Notes: generated by a model not told the origin, from the sequence alone. Shown: positions 17,718-27,136, counted from the stretch's first letter. The stretch: DNA of 64,000 nucleotides from Cycloclasticus sp. (GCA_040743155.1 JBFLJU010000001.1:248001-312000); one strand, 5' to 3'. Translations and numbers: made by a program.

Positions 17718-18460
17718 ACCCGTTATCCGATTTTTCTTTAACGGTTAAAGCACTCAGTTATGCGTATGGCAAAAAAGCGGCGCTAACGGACATTAATTTT
17801 TCGATAGCAGCTGGTGAATGTACGATCTTGCTAGGGCCTAACGGTGCGGGAAAATCGACGCTTTTTTCGTTGATTACGCACTTGTACGATAGCCGCGATG
17901 GTGAAATATTGATCAAAGGCGTAGAGCTTAAAAAAGACCCTTTTCGGTCGTTAGCTAACTTGGGCGTTGTGTTTCAACAAACGACACTGGATATGGATTT
18001 AAGCGTTTTGCAAAACCTGCATTATCACGCGTCCTTACACGGTATGACGAGGAAGCAAGCGTCAATTCGTATTGTAGAAGAGCTGGAAAGGCAAGGTATG
18101 TTGGCCCGTAAAGATGAGAAGGTACGTCAGCTCAATGGGGGTCATCGCCGGCGTGTTGAAATAGCCAGAGCGTTGCTGCATAAGCCCTCATTATTGCTGT
18201 TGGATGAGCCAACGGTCGGCTTAGATGTGCCGAGCCGCCAAGGCATAGTGGATCACGTTCATTCTCTATGTGAGAGCGATAATTTATCGGTGTTATGGGC
18301 GACCCATCTTATCGATGAAATCCATCCGAACGATAAGTTACTTGTGTTACATCAAGGCGCGATCCAAGCGCAAGGCTCGGTGAGTAGTGTGTGTGGGGGC
18401 GAGTCGGCAGATGATATTTCAAGAGCCTTTAAGCAACTAACTCAGGCCAAGTCATCATGA
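17714..18460 (+). CDS. ABC transporter ATP-binding protein of the PQQ-associated cluster
   Basis: The 248-residue ATPase has Walker [11 protein letters not shown], a Q-loop FQQTTLD, signature-like RQLNGGHRRRVEIARAL (LNGGH in place of LSGGQ, characteristic of this subfamily), Walker B LLLLDEPTVGLD and H-loop WATHLIDE. It resembles the CcmA/NodI-type exporter ATPases and the P. putida PedB family. The start at 17714 is chosen because the ATG overlaps the previous stop (ATGA). A GTG at 17693 would add seven residues without support. Confidence 0.85.
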   Translation: MNPLSDFSLTVKALSYAYGKKAALTDINFSIAAGECTILLGPNGAGKSTLFSLITHLYDSRDGEILIKGVELKKDPFRSLANLGVVFQQTTLDMDLSVLQNLHYHASLHGMTRKQASIRIVEELERQGMLARKDEKVRQLNGGHRRRVEIARALLHKPSLLLLDEPTVGLDVPSRQGIVDHVHSLCESDNLSVLWATHLIDEIHPNDKLLVLHQGAIQAQGSVSSVCGGESADDISRAFKQLTQAKSS

Positions 18461-19266
18461 AGCTAGCACATGCGGCGATTGCGTTGAAAGGCATTATAAA
18501 ACGTGAACTATGGCGTTTTTTGCTTCAGCGTGAGCGTTTTGTCGCGGCGTTAGTTAGGCCGTTGGTGTGGCTATTTGTATTTGCGGCAGGTTTTCGCTCA
18601 ACACTGGGTATTGCGATAATTCCGCCGTACGAAACGTATATCTTGTATGAAGTGTATATTGCCGCTGGTTTGATTGGCATGATTCAATTATTTAACGGCA
18701 TGCAAAGCTCTTTATCGATGGTGTACGACCGTGAAATGGGCAGTATGAAAACATTATTGGTCAGCCCATTACCGCGTTGGTTTTTATTGATGGGTAAATT
18801 GATGGCGGGAACGTTTGTTTCAATTCTCCAAGCGTACGTGTTTTTGTTGGTGGCCTGGTTTTATGATATTCAAGCGCCGTGGTTGGGTTACGTAACATTA
18901 TTCCCCGCATTAATATTGGCGGGGCTTATGCTGGGGGCGTTAGGGATGCTGTTATCGTCGTTTATTAAACAGTTAGAAAATTTTGCCGGTGTGATGAACT
19001 TCGTCATTTTTCCAATGTTTTTTATGTCTACAGCCTTGTATCCATTATGGAAAATCAAAGAATCAAGTGAGTTGTTGTATAACTTAGCGAGTTATAACCC
19101 ATTTTCACAAGCGGTGGAGCTACTGCGTTTTGCACTGTATGGGCAGTTTAATTTATACGCATTTCTTTACACGCTAGCGGCATTTATTGTGTTTATGGCG
19201 ATTGCTGTGTGGGGCTATAACCCTTCAAAAGGCATGATGGTGAGAAAAGGTGGTGGGCCGAGTTGA
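18457..19266 (+). CDS. ABC-2 type permease of the PQQ-associated cluster
   Basis: The 269-residue membrane protein has six predicted helices and the ABC-2 exporter signature region (MSTALYPLWKIKESSELLYNLASYNPFSQAVELLRFALYG, about 190-230). Its family is the PedC-like alcohol ABC transporter permease (TIGR03861, from memory). The start overlaps the ATPase stop by 4 nt, so the two subunits are translationally coupled. The system probably exports something linked to periplasmic alcohol oxidation. No PQQ dehydrogenase or pqq synthesis gene lies within the window. Confidence 0.83.
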   Translation: MKLAHAAIALKGIIKRELWRFLLQRERFVAALVRPLVWLFVFAAGFRSTLGIAIIPPYETYILYEVYIAAGLIGMIQLFNGMQSSLSMVYDREMGSMKTLLVSPLPRWFLLMGKLMAGTFVSILQAYVFLLVAWFYDIQAPWLGYVTLFPALILAGLMLGALGMLLSSFIKQLENFAGVMNFVIFPMFFMSTALYPLWKIKESSELLYNLASYNPFSQAVELLRFALYGQFNLYAFLYTLAAFIVFMAIAVWGYNPSKGMMVRKGGGPS

Positions 19267-19294
19267 GTCAACACCCCTCGCCGTGCGTTAAAGT

Positions 19295-19312
19295 TGAAAG
19301 AGTTTTCTTTCA
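19295..19312 (+). terminator. Weak hairpin after the ABC permease gene
   Basis: TGAAAGA (19295-19301) and TCTTTCA (19306-19312) pair around a GTTT loop, followed by GTTTTA. It is AU-rich, so termination would be inefficient. It may separate the PQQ-associated cluster from miaB. Confidence 0.3.
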
Positions 19313-19324
19313 GTTTTATGAAAC

Positions 19325-19343
19325 TTGTGCTCTTTGGGTATAA
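19325..19343 (+). repeat. Dispersed palindrome copy upstream of miaB
   Basis: TTGTGCT-N5-GGTATAA is a degenerate copy of the TTATRCC-N5-GGTATAA element also found at 32647 and 37059. The 12-base core CTTTGGGTATAA is identical to the copy at 37066-37077, and similarity extends to 24 of 27 bases. It ends 12 bp before the miaB ATG. TATAAAAT inside it could also act as a -10 box, but this would leave a leader of only about 4 nt. Confidence 0.45.
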
Positions 19344-19355
19344 AATACGCGATAT

Positions 19356-20729
19356 ATGACTAAGAAACTTTTTATACGCACGCATGGTTGTCAGATGAAT
19401 GAATATGATTCTGAGAAGATGGCTGACGTGCTTGCCGCCTCCCATGATCTAGAGTTAACCGATAATGAGAAGGAAGCGGACGTGTTGCTGCTCAACACCT
19501 GTTCGATTCGTGAAAAAGCGCAAGAACGCGTTTTTCATCAGCTGGGTCGTTGGCGTCCATTAAAAGAAAAGAACCCCGAACTGCTCATTGGCGTGGGCGG
19601 TTGTGTTGCCAGTCAAGAAGGTAAAGTTATTCGCCGCAGAGCGCCGTATGTTGATGTGGTATTCGGTCCGCAGACATTGCACCGTCTACCAGCGATGTTG
19701 AAAGAGGCGCAAACGAAAAAGAAATTGGTGATGGATATCTCTTTTCCAGAGATTGAAAAATTCGATAATTTACCAGAACCTCGCGCCGAAGGGCCAAAAG
19801 CGTTTGTCTCGGTAATGGAAGGGTGCAGTAAGTATTGCACTTTCTGTGTGGTGCCGTACACACGTGGAGAGGAAGTCAGTCGACCTTTGGACGATGTGAT
19901 CGCTGAGGTGTCAAGTTTGGCGGCTCAGGGCGTGCGAGAGGTCAACTTGTTGGGCCAAAATGTTAATGCCTATCGTGGTGAACTGGCCGATGGAGACGTT
20001 GCAGATTTTGCTTTATTGCTGCATTACGTGGCGGCTATTGACGGTATTGACCGTATTCGTTACACCACATCGCACCCAAAAGAGTTTTCAGAAAGCTTGA
20101 TTCAAGCCTATGAAGATATTCCTGAATTAGTTGACCACCTGCATTTGCCAGTACAAAGTGGCAGTAATAGCGTGCTGGCGAGAATGAAGCGCGGGCATGA
20201 GATTGATATGTATATTGAAAAACTGGCGCGACTTAAAAAGATTCGTCCAAATATGAGTTTTTCATCGGATTTCATTATTGGTTTTCCGCAAGAAACCGAT
20301 GAAGAATTTGAAGAGACCATCGGCTTGATCGAAAAGATTGGCTTTGACTTTTCATTTAGTTTTATTTTTAGTGCGCGACCTGGAACGCCAGCGGCAGACA
20401 TGGCAGATGATGTCGACATGGCGGTTAAAAAACGACGTCTCGAGCGGCTACAAAACATCATCACCCAGCAAACGGCCGAGATATCAGAAAAAATGGTCGG
20501 TACTACCCAAAGGTTATTAGTTGAAGGTGAGTCAAAGAAGAACTCCTTGCAAATGACCGGGCGTACTGAAAATAACCGGGTGGTGAATTTTGCCGGTCCA
20601 TCACGCTTAGCAGGTCAATTCGTTGATGTGTTAATTACCGAAGCATTACCGTACTCGCTGCGTGGACGAATGGTCAAAGCAAAGTTGGCGACAGCTGTAG
20701 CGCCTAACGTGAGGCAGTCAGTTTCCTAA
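19356..20729 (+). CDS. miaB: tRNA-2-methylthio-N6-dimethylallyladenosine synthase MiaB
   Basis: The 457-residue radical-SAM methylthiotransferase adds the 2-methylthio group to i6A37 of tRNA. Visible are the UPF0004 domain with its three cluster cysteines ([29 protein letters not shown]), the radical-SAM [15 protein letters not shown] motif near residue 153, and a C-terminal TRAM domain (RLLVEGES...[13 protein letters not shown], about 385-440). It leads the conserved miaB-phoH-ybeY-corC-lnt run. No Shine-Dalgarno is evident before the ATG. Confidence 0.96.
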   Translation: MTKKLFIRTHGCQMNEYDSEKMADVLAASHDLELTDNEKEADVLLLNTCSIREKAQERVFHQLGRWRPLKEKNPELLIGVGGCVASQEGKVIRRRAPYVDVVFGPQTLHRLPAMLKEAQTKKKLVMDISFPEIEKFDNLPEPRAEGPKAFVSVMEGCSKYCTFCVVPYTRGEEVSRPLDDVIAEVSSLAAQGVREVNLLGQNVNAYRGELADGDVADFALLLHYVAAIDGIDRIRYTTSHPKEFSESLIQAYEDIPELVDHLHLPVQSGSNSVLARMKRGHEIDMYIEKLARLKKIRPNMSFSSDFIIGFPQETDEEFEETIGLIEKIGFDFSFSFIFSARPGTPAADMADDVDMAVKKRRLERLQNIITQQTAEISEKMVGTTQRLLVEGESKKNSLQMTGRTENNRVVNFAGPSRLAGQFVDVLITEALPYSLRGRMVKAKLATAVAPNVRQSVS

Positions 20730-20742
20730 ATTGAGTAGTCTG

Positions 20743-21693
20743 ATGATAACCGTTGATGTTAGTTTAGAACCCGCCAACAATAGGCGCTTGGCGAGTTTGT
20801 GTGGCCAATTTAACGAGCACCTTGCGCAATTAGAGCGGCGTTTAAAGGTAGAGATAAAGAATCGTGGCAACCACTTTAGTGTTAGTGGTGAAGGTGATCG
20901 CGTTACTACAGCGATTGCAGCGCTTAAAAATTTGTATAAAAGCACAGAAAGTGATCAATTAACGCCTGAAAAGGTGCATCTATTAATGCAGGAGACTCAA
21001 ATGCAGGTAAATCAACCGGTTGATATGGAAGATTTTGCTGTTATTCACACGCGAAAAAAAATCATTAAACCGAGAGGTGGCAATCAGCAGGCTTATGTTA
21101 AAAGCATTCCTGATAATGATATTGTTTTTGGTATAGGACCGGCGGGTACGGGTAAAACCTATCTTGCGGTGGCTTGTGCGGTAGAGGCGTTAGAGTCTGA
21201 AAAGGTGGCGCGGATAATTTTGGCACGACCAGCCGTTGAGGCCGGAGAGCGTTTGGGTTTTCTACCCGGTGACTTGAGTGAAAAAATCAATCCGTATTTG
21301 CGGCCTTTGTACGATGCCCTGTATGAAATGTTGGGTGTTGAACGGGTAGAAAAACTGATTGAGAAAAATATCATTGAGATTGCTCCGCTTGCTTTTATGC
21401 GAGGCAGAACGTTGAGTGAGGCTTTTATCATTTTGGATGAAGCGCAGAATACAACGCCAGAACAAATAAAAATGTTCTTAACACGGATCGGTTATGGTTC
21501 AACGGTAGTTGTTACCGGTGATATCACGCAGATAGATTTACCCGGCCATACCGAGTCAGGATTGAAGTTAGTGACAAAAATTCTAAAAAATATTCCAGAT
21601 ATAAGCTTTACACATTTCACAGGAAGCGATGTTGTGCGGCACCCAATTGTGCAGAAAATCGTTTCAGCGTATGAGAAATACGATAAATCATGA
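20743..21693 (+). CDS. ybeZ: PhoH family ATPase/RNA helicase-like protein (YbeZ)
   Basis: The ~316-residue protein has an N-terminal KH-like segment, then the PhoH P-loop domain: FGIGPAGTGKTYLAVACAV, LARPAVEAGERLGFLPGDL, and the Walker B region AFIILDEAQNTTPEQIKMFLTRIG. YbeZ works with the YbeY endoribonuclease in 16S rRNA processing and ribosome quality control. A TTG at 20731, 1 bp after the miaB stop, is an alternative start; the ATG at 20743 is preferred. The stop overlaps ybeY by 4 nt. Confidence 0.93.
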   Translation: MITVDVSLEPANNRRLASLCGQFNEHLAQLERRLKVEIKNRGNHFSVSGEGDRVTTAIAALKNLYKSTESDQLTPEKVHLLMQETQMQVNQPVDMEDFAVIHTRKKIIKPRGGNQQAYVKSIPDNDIVFGIGPAGTGKTYLAVACAVEALESEKVARIILARPAVEAGERLGFLPGDLSEKINPYLRPLYDALYEMLGVERVEKLIEKNIIEIAPLAFMRGRTLSEAFIILDEAQNTTPEQIKMFLTRIGYGSTVVVTGDITQIDLPGHTESGLKLVTKILKNIPDISFTHFTGSDVVRHPIVQKIVSAYEKYDKS

Positions 21694-22163
21694 CGCTTGA
21701 TGTGCAAATTGCAACAGATTGTATTGAGTTGCCCGACAGTAACTCGTTGAGTTTGTGGGTTGAACTGGCGATTGAGTCGGCTCATGAAGGCGCTGAAGTG
21801 GTTATTAGGGTGGTTGACGAAGCAGAATCTGCGGAATTAAATAAGACGTATCGTAAAAAGAATGGGCCAACGAATGTATTGAGTTTCCCGTTTGAAATGC
21901 CGGAGGGTTTGCCAGAAGAAGCGTTATCGGTTGATACCTTAGGTGATTTAGTTATTTGTGCCCCCGTTGTTCTAAAGGAAGCTGCCGAGCAAGGTAAGGA
22001 CTCTTTGGCACATTGGGCGCATATGGTGATCCACGGCTGTTTGCATTTACAAGGGTACGATCATATTGAGGCGCAAGAGGCACAGGTGATGGAAGCGTTA
22101 GAGATAAAACTATTGAAGAGTATCGGGATTAATAACCCTTATGAAGGACAAGCACTAACATGA
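21690..22163 (+). CDS. ybeY: Endoribonuclease YbeY (rRNA maturation)
   Basis: The 157-residue metalloprotein carries the zinc-binding motif HGCLHLQGYDH (about 115-125) that defines YbeY/UPF0054, plus the NVLSFPFE segment. YbeY processes the 16S rRNA 3' end and takes part in ribosome quality control. It is coupled to ybeZ and to the CBS-domain gene by ATGA overlaps on both sides. Confidence 0.95.
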   Translation: MTLDVQIATDCIELPDSNSLSLWVELAIESAHEGAEVVIRVVDEAESAELNKTYRKKNGPTNVLSFPFEMPEGLPEEALSVDTLGDLVICAPVVLKEAAEQGKDSLAHWAHMVIHGCLHLQGYDHIEAQEAQVMEALEIKLLKSIGINNPYEGQALT

Positions 22164-23020
22164 CTCCATCGCACGTTGATAAAGTAGAAAACCGTTCGTG
22201 GATAGAGCGACTAGGCCAAGCGCTGATGGGCGAGCCAAAAGATCGTGAAGACCTTGTGCAATTGATGCGAGACGCCGAAAAAAGAGACCTGTTGGGGCAT
22301 GATGCGTTGGCGATGATTGAAGGCGTGCTGCAGGTATCGGAGTTGCAGGTGCGAGATATTATGATTCCTCGCTCGAAAATTGTTTTTATCCCGAAAGATG
22401 CGGAGCTAAAAGATATCTTTCCGCGTGTCACCCAGTCGGCCCACTCACGCTTTCCGGTCCAAGATGAAGAAACCTCGCAAGTAGCGGGTATTTTGCTAGC
22501 TAAAGACCTGTTGAGTTATGTTGTTGCGGAGAAAAGCCCCAAATTTGATGTTAAAGACGTGATGCGTCAGGCGATTTTTGTACCTGAAAGCAAACGCTTA
22601 AACGTGATGCTGCACGAGTTTCGTGCAAACCGAAATCATATGGCCATTGTGATTGATGAATATGGCTCTGTTGCCGGCCTGATTACGATTGAGGACGTGC
22701 TGGAACAAATAGTCGGCGAGATTGAAGACGAGCATGACTTTGAAGAAGAGGCGTTTATTCTTCAACGTAATGAGCGCGAATACAATATTAAAGCGTTAAC
22801 CGACATAGATGACTTTAACGAACGTTTTGAAACAAGTTTTTCGGGCGATGAGGTCGATACGGTTGGCGGTTTGGTCGTAAAAAGCTTTGGACACGTGCCG
22901 CAGCACGGTGAAAAAACACAAATAGACAAGTTTCTTTTTGAGGTGCTAAGAGCCGATAAGCGACGTGTGCACTTGCTTCGGATGACAATTCCGGCTTCTT
23001 ATGAAGAGACGTCTGTGTAG
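22160..23020 (+). CDS. corC: CorC/YbeX family CBS-domain protein
   Basis: The 286-residue soluble protein contains two CBS domains (VRDIMIPRSKIVFIP... and VKDVMRQAIFVPE...FRANRNHMAIVIDEYGSVAGLITIEDVLEQIVGEIEDEHD) and a C-terminal CorC/HlyC transporter-associated domain. It has no membrane helices, as expected for CorC/YbeX rather than full-length hemolysin-type transporters. E. coli YbeX has been linked to magnesium/cobalt resistance and to ribosome metabolism; its exact role is debated. ATGA overlap with ybeY. Confidence 0.9.
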   Translation: MTPSHVDKVENRSWIERLGQALMGEPKDREDLVQLMRDAEKRDLLGHDALAMIEGVLQVSELQVRDIMIPRSKIVFIPKDAELKDIFPRVTQSAHSRFPVQDEETSQVAGILLAKDLLSYVVAEKSPKFDVKDVMRQAIFVPESKRLNVMLHEFRANRNHMAIVIDEYGSVAGLITIEDVLEQIVGEIEDEHDFEEEAFILQRNEREYNIKALTDIDDFNERFETSFSGDEVDTVGGLVVKSFGHVPQHGEKTQIDKFLFEVLRADKRRVHLLRMTIPASYEETSV

Positions 23021-23032
23021 CTACACCTTCAA

Positions 23033-24547
23033 ATGGCAGCCGAGAAGTATCAGCCGGTAACAACGCTTGTCTTGGGGGGTTTCCTAGGTGCACTTCTTCC
23101 CTTGGCATTTGCACCTTACGATTTACCTTTTATAGCGTTATTATCGCTGGCGCTTTTTCTACTGATACTGCGTCCATTGAGCGCACCAAGAGCCGCCGCC
23201 GTTGGCTATGCGTTTGGTTGGGGCTATTTTGCCCATGGTGTGTATTGGGTTTATTTCAGTATTCATCATTTTGGTCACGCGCCTTTATGGTTAGCCATTA
23301 TTATTATGCTCGGTATGGTGGCGATTCTTGCGCTTTACGTAGCGCTGTTTGCATACCTATTAAATCGGTTTTTCAATCAACATATTGCGGTTCGCTACTT
23401 GCTCGCTTTTCCTAGTATGTGGGTCGGGTTAGAAGCGTTGCGGGGTATATTATTTACTGGGTTCCCTTGGCTATCGCTGGGCTATAGTCAGGTAGACACT
23501 TGGTTGGCGGGTTGGGCACCTATTGTTGGTGTGTTGGGTGTTTCTTGGTTAGTGGTGTTAACGACAGGGGCGATTTTATGCTTCATAAGTGCCGTAGAAA
23601 AAAAGCATAAATTACTGGCAGCTGTTGTGATGCTTTTAGTTTGGCCTAGCGCCTTATTGCTGGCTGAGGTCAGTTGGACTAAACCGATTGGCGAGACGAT
23701 TAAAGTCGCCCTATTACAAGGCAATGTTCCGCAAGAGATAAAGTGGTTAAGGTCCTTTCGCCAAACGAATAACGATATTTATATGCAAATGACGAGACAG
23801 CAACGTGATGTCGATTTGGTTGTATGGCCTGAAACAGCCGTTCCTGCCTTTTTTCATCGGGTGGAAAACACGCTAATCTCTGCGTTAAAGCGCGAGGCGG
23901 AAACTCGGCATATAGATGTTGTTCTTGGCTTGCCGGTGATGCCGGAAGGAGAGAGCAATTATTATAATGGGTTGCACAGTGTTCGATATTCTAATGACTT
24001 TTACCTAAAACGCCATTTAGTGCCTTTGGGTGAGTATCTGCCGCTGAAGCCTATGTCGACTATTATTTTGGATTTTTTAAAGATCCCCATGTCTGACTTC
24101 TCAGCGGGTGATGGTGAACAGCCGCTGTTAAAAGGCGCGGGTTACCCGTTTGCATCGTCGATCTGTTATGAAGATGTCTTCCAGCAAACGTCCATAGATG
24201 GTTTGCCGGAAGCTGCCTATTTGGTGAATGTGAGTAACGATACTTGGTTTGGCGACACCATTGCGCCGTATCAACACCTTCAGATGGCTAGAATGAGAGC
24301 GTTAGAAAGTGGTCGCTACTTACTGCGTTCCACTAACACCGGTTTAACTGCTATCGTGGATCCGAAAGGTCATATAACTGGAATAGCCCCCATGTTTAAA
24401 CGGTTTTCTTTAACCGGTGAAATAACACCCTTAACGGGTGCAACGCCTTTTGTACGAGGAGGCTGGTGGCTGATCTTTGTTTTGACGTTTACTATGGTGC
24501 TGATCAGTTTTTTAAAACGTGACGTTAAAAGAAAAGGCGAGGAATGA
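23033..24547 (+). CDS. lnt: Apolipoprotein N-acyltransferase
   Basis: The 504-residue inner-membrane enzyme adds the third acyl chain to lipoproteins. It has about six N-terminal transmembrane helices (to ~200), then a periplasmic nitrilase-like domain with the Glu-Lys-Cys triad: WPETAVPAFF, LKRHLVPLGEYLPL and ASICYEDVF. A last helix closes the C-terminus (WWLIFVLTFTMVLISF). Its substrates in this window would include LptE, the OmpA-like lipoprotein and the small lipoprotein at 37148. Overlaps the DUF1329 gene by 4 nt. Confidence 0.95.
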   Translation: MAAEKYQPVTTLVLGGFLGALLPLAFAPYDLPFIALLSLALFLLILRPLSAPRAAAVGYAFGWGYFAHGVYWVYFSIHHFGHAPLWLAIIIMLGMVAILALYVALFAYLLNRFFNQHIAVRYLLAFPSMWVGLEALRGILFTGFPWLSLGYSQVDTWLAGWAPIVGVLGVSWLVVLTTGAILCFISAVEKKHKLLAAVVMLLVWPSALLLAEVSWTKPIGETIKVALLQGNVPQEIKWLRSFRQTNNDIYMQMTRQQRDVDLVVWPETAVPAFFHRVENTLISALKREAETRHIDVVLGLPVMPEGESNYYNGLHSVRYSNDFYLKRHLVPLGEYLPLKPMSTIILDFLKIPMSDFSAGDGEQPLLKGAGYPFASSICYEDVFQQTSIDGLPEAAYLVNVSNDTWFGDTIAPYQHLQMARMRALESGRYLLRSTNTGLTAIVDPKGHITGIAPMFKRFSLTGEITPLTGATPFVRGGWWLIFVLTFTMVLISFLKRDVKRKGEE

Positions 24548-25950
24548 TCAGCTTAAGAGCGTGTATTGTTGGGTTTTTATTGTTTTTCGCTGTGTTTGCA
24601 AATGCGGAGACAAATCGCGGCATAGAGAACTGGGCGCTGTTTGCCGAAAGTTCTGGGAAGGTTGAACATAAAAAATGGTTGGAAGCTATTAGCGATCCAC
24701 GGGCTATTGCACTAGCGAAACGTTGGAAAGAGTTGCGCGGCTTTGATGCCTATGATGTGTTGGATAAATACCAGTTGCCCAAGGAGCTAAAACCGGGGCT
24801 GGTCATTAATAAAGCTAATATCGATCAATTCCCTTGGTTAGAAGAGTACCTGCCTAGAGACTACCTTAATGGCCTAAAGGATGATAATGGCTTTGTGCGA
24901 GAAATTAACATTGTGCCCACTAATACCTATTATATGAATGAGGGCGTGTTGAATGCCACGCTGGCTATTCAAGGGAAGAATTTAACCCCAACGACGGATG
25001 AGAATAGTACCTTGGTTAACCCAGACGGTAGCGTCACCTTACTGAATGATGAAACGGCAAGCGCCATCCCCTATCTTCACCCTAAGAATGGCTTGGAGTT
25101 GAATTGGTCTTTTATCGCCAACGGGGTTGGCACAGAAACATTAATATTTGACCCAATGATTTCGAATTCTTGTGACGGAGAGGGTCGATTAGACGTGCAG
25201 TACAGAGGATTTATTTGGTGGCAAAAATTTCATGGCCGTCAAACCATTAAACCGTTAGGTAGCCTAGACGACAAAGAGAAGTTTATTGAAGGAGGCTCTT
25301 TATTAGTCGTTTCACCAGCTGATGTGGCGGGCATAGCGGCGGTTAGGCAGCGCGCCGCGAGAGGTAATGATAGGGATGATTTTAAGGTCTTTATTCCCAG
25401 TTTGCGACGTACGCGAATACTATCAGGCAATGATGCGCAAGACCCAATGTATTATGGCTTAGAAGTAACCTGGGATGATTGGCGGGCTTATTGGGCTAAG
25501 ACGGATCTGGAAACGTTTGACTATCGCTTGGTGGGTGAACGATTAATATTGGCGTCACCAGAAACAGGCTATATATACCGATCGGCGACCATGGATGAGA
25601 GCCAATGTGCTTGGCTTAATATGGAAATGGAGCTAAGGCCGGTCTGGGTGCTCGAGGTGGAGGACAAAAAAGGCTTATATCAGTATAAAAAGCGAACAAT
25701 TTATATCGACCAAGAAATGTATTATGCACAATATCAGGAAATGTCGGATAAACGTGGTGAGCCCTATAGAACATGGGATGACAGCCGAGCTTGGCGACCC
25801 TTTGACGGGGATGCGCAATGGGACCACATTACTGTGCACAATGAATTTAATAAACGCCTGAATATCATAACCGTGACCCCAGACTGGGAAGACCGTGGCG
25901 ATAAAGTGACGGATGAGTACTTCGATGTTGACCAGTTAAGGGATCTGTAG
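24544..25950 (+). CDS. DUF1329 family periplasmic/outer-membrane-associated protein
   Basis: The 468-residue protein has a signal peptide (cleavage near FANA-ETN). Its later part follows the DUF1329 pattern, a LolA-like fold: KVFIPSLRRTRILSGNDAQD (~280), YRLVGERLILASPETGYIY (~330) and the TIYIDQEMYYAQYQEMSDKRGE segment (~395). DUF1329 proteins usually sit with DUF1302 porin-like proteins and RND/MMPL transporters in outer-membrane lipid or hydrophobic-compound transport. Here the gene is instead coupled to lnt by a 4-nt overlap, with none of those partners nearby. No lipobox. Function unknown. Confidence 0.65.
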   Translation: MISLRACIVGFLLFFAVFANAETNRGIENWALFAESSGKVEHKKWLEAISDPRAIALAKRWKELRGFDAYDVLDKYQLPKELKPGLVINKANIDQFPWLEEYLPRDYLNGLKDDNGFVREINIVPTNTYYMNEGVLNATLAIQGKNLTPTTDENSTLVNPDGSVTLLNDETASAIPYLHPKNGLELNWSFIANGVGTETLIFDPMISNSCDGEGRLDVQYRGFIWWQKFHGRQTIKPLGSLDDKEKFIEGGSLLVVSPADVAGIAAVRQRAARGNDRDDFKVFIPSLRRTRILSGNDAQDPMYYGLEVTWDDWRAYWAKTDLETFDYRLVGERLILASPETGYIYRSATMDESQCAWLNMEMELRPVWVLEVEDKKGLYQYKKRTIYIDQEMYYAQYQEMSDKRGEPYRTWDDSRAWRPFDGDAQWDHITVHNEFNKRLNIITVTPDWEDRGDKVTDEYFDVDQLRDL

Positions 25951-25953
25951 GAA

Positions 25954-27024
25954 TTAGTTATCTAGTTGCCTAGAATCTAAAAATTTATCGTAATGAATGT
26001 TATCTAGGCTGATATTGGATTCTTCAAGTTTTAGCAACGTCGCGTCGATCATTCCTGGTGGGCCGCACAAATATGCATGGCTATCAGAAATAGAGAAGCC
26101 GGCTGTTTCATCGTTAAGGTAATCGGTCACTAAACCACGTTTCCCTACCCAATCAGAGCCTTCCGGCTCTTCCGATAACACGGGGACGAATTTAAAGATA
26201 TTTGGCCACTTTTCTTCAAGCGTTTTCATTTCATCCAAGCAATATAAGTCGCGTTGGGCGCGAGCACCAAATAAGTACGTTACAGGCCTATTAATGCCCT
26301 TAGCTAGCGCGTCGTCCAAAATGGACTTAAGGGGTGCCATGCCGCTACCGCCGGCCACAGCAAGAATTGCTGCGTCGGCTGTCCGTAACCAAAATGCGCC
26401 ACTGGGACCGTGTAATTCAAACGCTTCACCTACACGGTCTTTCTCAAACAGCCACTGCGTGTAATCACCACCGGGTACGTTCCTCACGTGGAAACTCAGC
26501 GTCTTTTGGCCATCAGTATTAGGTGCGCTGGCAAATGAGTAACTACGGTGGCGGGTAAAGCCTTCTAAGCCAATATCAGCAAATTGACCGGCACTAAAGG
26601 TAATGGCGCGGTCAAGCTCAACGGTAACCTCCATAATGTCGTGCGTGTGCATATGGGTACCGGTGATAGTGCCTTTAAAGGTATCGACGGGGTGATCCGG
26701 CTGGTTTGTATCGGCTTCAAGCTCAATGACAACGTTTGATTTCAACAAGCTTTGGCAAGCGAGGATGTAGCCATCGTCTATTTCTGATTCGGATAAGGTA
26801 TATGAAAAGTCCATAATGGCTTTAACGTCACCTTCTACCAATTTGCAGCGACAATTTCCGCAGGTGCCGACGGTGCAATGATAAGGGAAGTTAACACCTT
26901 CACTTAGAGCAGTTTGCAGTAAAGTATTGTTTTTTGGAACTTCAAATGACGTGCCTATTGGCTGAATCGTCGCCGTTAATGGCTCTTTCTTTGATTTGCC
27001 AAATAGTCCAAATAGTTTTTTCAT
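25954..27024 (-). CDS. NAD(P)H-dependent reductase with 2Fe-2S ferredoxin domain (oxygenase-reductase type)
   Basis: The 356-residue protein has an N-terminal plant-type ferredoxin domain (cysteines in HCTVGTCGNCRCKL near 50-60 plus ILACQS near 88), then an FAD domain (RHRSYSFAS, ~160) and a NAD-binding domain (AVAGGSGMAPLKSIL ~222, YLCGPPGMID ~325). This is the layout of reductase components of phenol/toluene monooxygenases, methane monooxygenase and CDP-6-deoxyglucoseen reductase. No oxygenase gene is adjacent, so the electron acceptor is unknown. It converges on the DUF1329 gene with a 3-bp gap. Confidence 0.82.
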   Translation of the reverse strand: MKKLFGLFGKSKKEPLTATIQPIGTSFEVPKNNTLLQTALSEGVNFPYHCTVGTCGNCRCKLVEGDVKAIMDFSYTLSESEIDDGYILACQSLLKSNVVIELEADTNQPDHPVDTFKGTITGTHMHTHDIMEVTVELDRAITFSAGQFADIGLEGFTRHRSYSFASAPNTDGQKTLSFHVRNVPGGDYTQWLFEKDRVGEAFELHGPSGAFWLRTADAAILAVAGGSGMAPLKSILDDALAKGINRPVTYLFGARAQRDLYCLDEMKTLEEKWPNIFKFVPVLSEEPEGSDWVGKRGLVTDYLNDETAGFSISDSHAYLCGPPGMIDATLLKLEESNISLDNIHYDKFLDSRQLDN

Positions 27025-27136
27025 GGTGATTTATATAATATTTTAGTGTCTAGCTAGCTATCGGTTTATCGAGTTTTTCTTTCAAGCTAACTTGATGCCA
27101 TTAAAAGAATTAGCCTAGTCTAATATATAAATGCAA

